DNA of 7,018 nt. It comes from JBBRHH01 sp038222915 (GTDB taxonomy: Bacteria > Planctomycetota > Phycisphaerae > Tepidisphaerales > Tepidisphaeraceae). Position numbers and translations under genes: made by a program. Positions 6,960 through 7,018 of this stretch are shown here, piece after piece; the first letter of the stretch is position 1; every line of letters begins with the position of its first letter. The DNA lies in contig JBBRHH010000327.1 in assembly GCA_038222915.1 (NCBI GenBank), positions 1 to 7,018 of the forward strand, written 5' to 3'. The notes beneath the pieces are model-generated. The model searched no databases and was not told the origin of the DNA. It saw nothing but the letters and a program-made list of their open reading frames with translations.

Positions 6960-7018
6960 CTACACGATGCGTTTAGGCCTCGCGAAGTAACGGATGGACA
7001 AGTTCAAAACGAATATCA
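6960..7018 (-). CDS. pstA: Phosphate ABC transporter permease PstA, last 18 codons (truncated by window edge)
   Basis: In the minus-strand frame starting at 7016 an open stretch reads IFVLNLSIRYFARPKRIV and ends at TAG (6962-6960). A hydrophobic helix end followed by asparagine and a short arginine/lysine-rich tail is what PstA permeases have at their C-terminus, where the last membrane helix meets the cytoplasm. Its position 15 nt before pstB is the usual place for pstA. One other frame is also open over this short stretch, so the call relies on composition and gene order; the rest of the gene lies outside the window. Confidence 0.72.
   Translation of the reverse strand, partial: IFVLNLSIRYFARPKRIV

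Noticed and set aside
1..7018. Search for a defence island, CRISPR array, mobile element or tRNA
   Set aside because: No direct-repeat arrays, transposase or integrase motifs, terminal inverted repeats or tRNA-like cloverleaf were seen. All genes belong to housekeeping or regulatory families.

Overview
The window is a dense, high-GC (roughly 60% by eye) stretch of bacterial chromosome. It is dominated by one leftward (minus-strand) gene cluster for inorganic-phosphate uptake and phosphate sensing. Read in the direction of transcription, from high to low coordinates, it holds the last codons of pstA, then pstB, phoU, a PhoB-type response regulator, a PhoR-type membrane histidine kinase, a class I glutamine-amidotransferase-like hydrolase of the PuuD/peptidase C26 family, and a GT4-type glycosyltransferase. 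At the left edge one plus-strand gene, the C-terminal part of an HDOD-domain protein, runs into the glycosyltransferase tail to tail.

Layout: 1-900 HDOD protein (plus, 5' truncated by the window edge); 906-1976 glycosyltransferase; 2022-2738 PuuD-like hydrolase; 2755-4536 phoR; 4556-5257 phoB; 5254-5979 phoU; 6018-6944 pstB; 6960-7018 pstA tail. No gene-free stretch exceeds about 50 bases. I see no tRNA, rRNA, CRISPR array, insertion sequence or prophage signal.

How the genes work together: PstA and PstB are the permease and ATPase of the high-affinity phosphate ABC importer (PstSCAB). PhoU couples transporter state to the sensor kinase PhoR. PhoR phosphorylates PhoB, which in known systems activates the Pho regulon, including pst itself. 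Here transporter, PhoU and both two-component genes sit in one tightly packed unit: an ATGA overlap joins phoU and phoB, and the other pst-pho junctions are 15-38 nt. The hydrolase follows phoR by 16 nt and the glycosyltransferase follows after 45 nt, so both may be read through from the phosphate operon. Their link to phosphate is an inference from position only.

Organism: GC content, gene families and a Gram-negative-style PstSCAB-PhoU-PhoBR system point to a high-GC, probably Gram-negative bacterium. The N-terminal style of the glycosyltransferase and the neighbourhood remind me of Planctomycetota (Phycisphaerae-like), but this is a low-confidence impression. I did not find a clearly new biological system. 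The points worth a second look are operon architecture, start-codon choices, a 51-residue N-terminal extension on PstB, and the unexplained C-terminal region of the HDOD protein.
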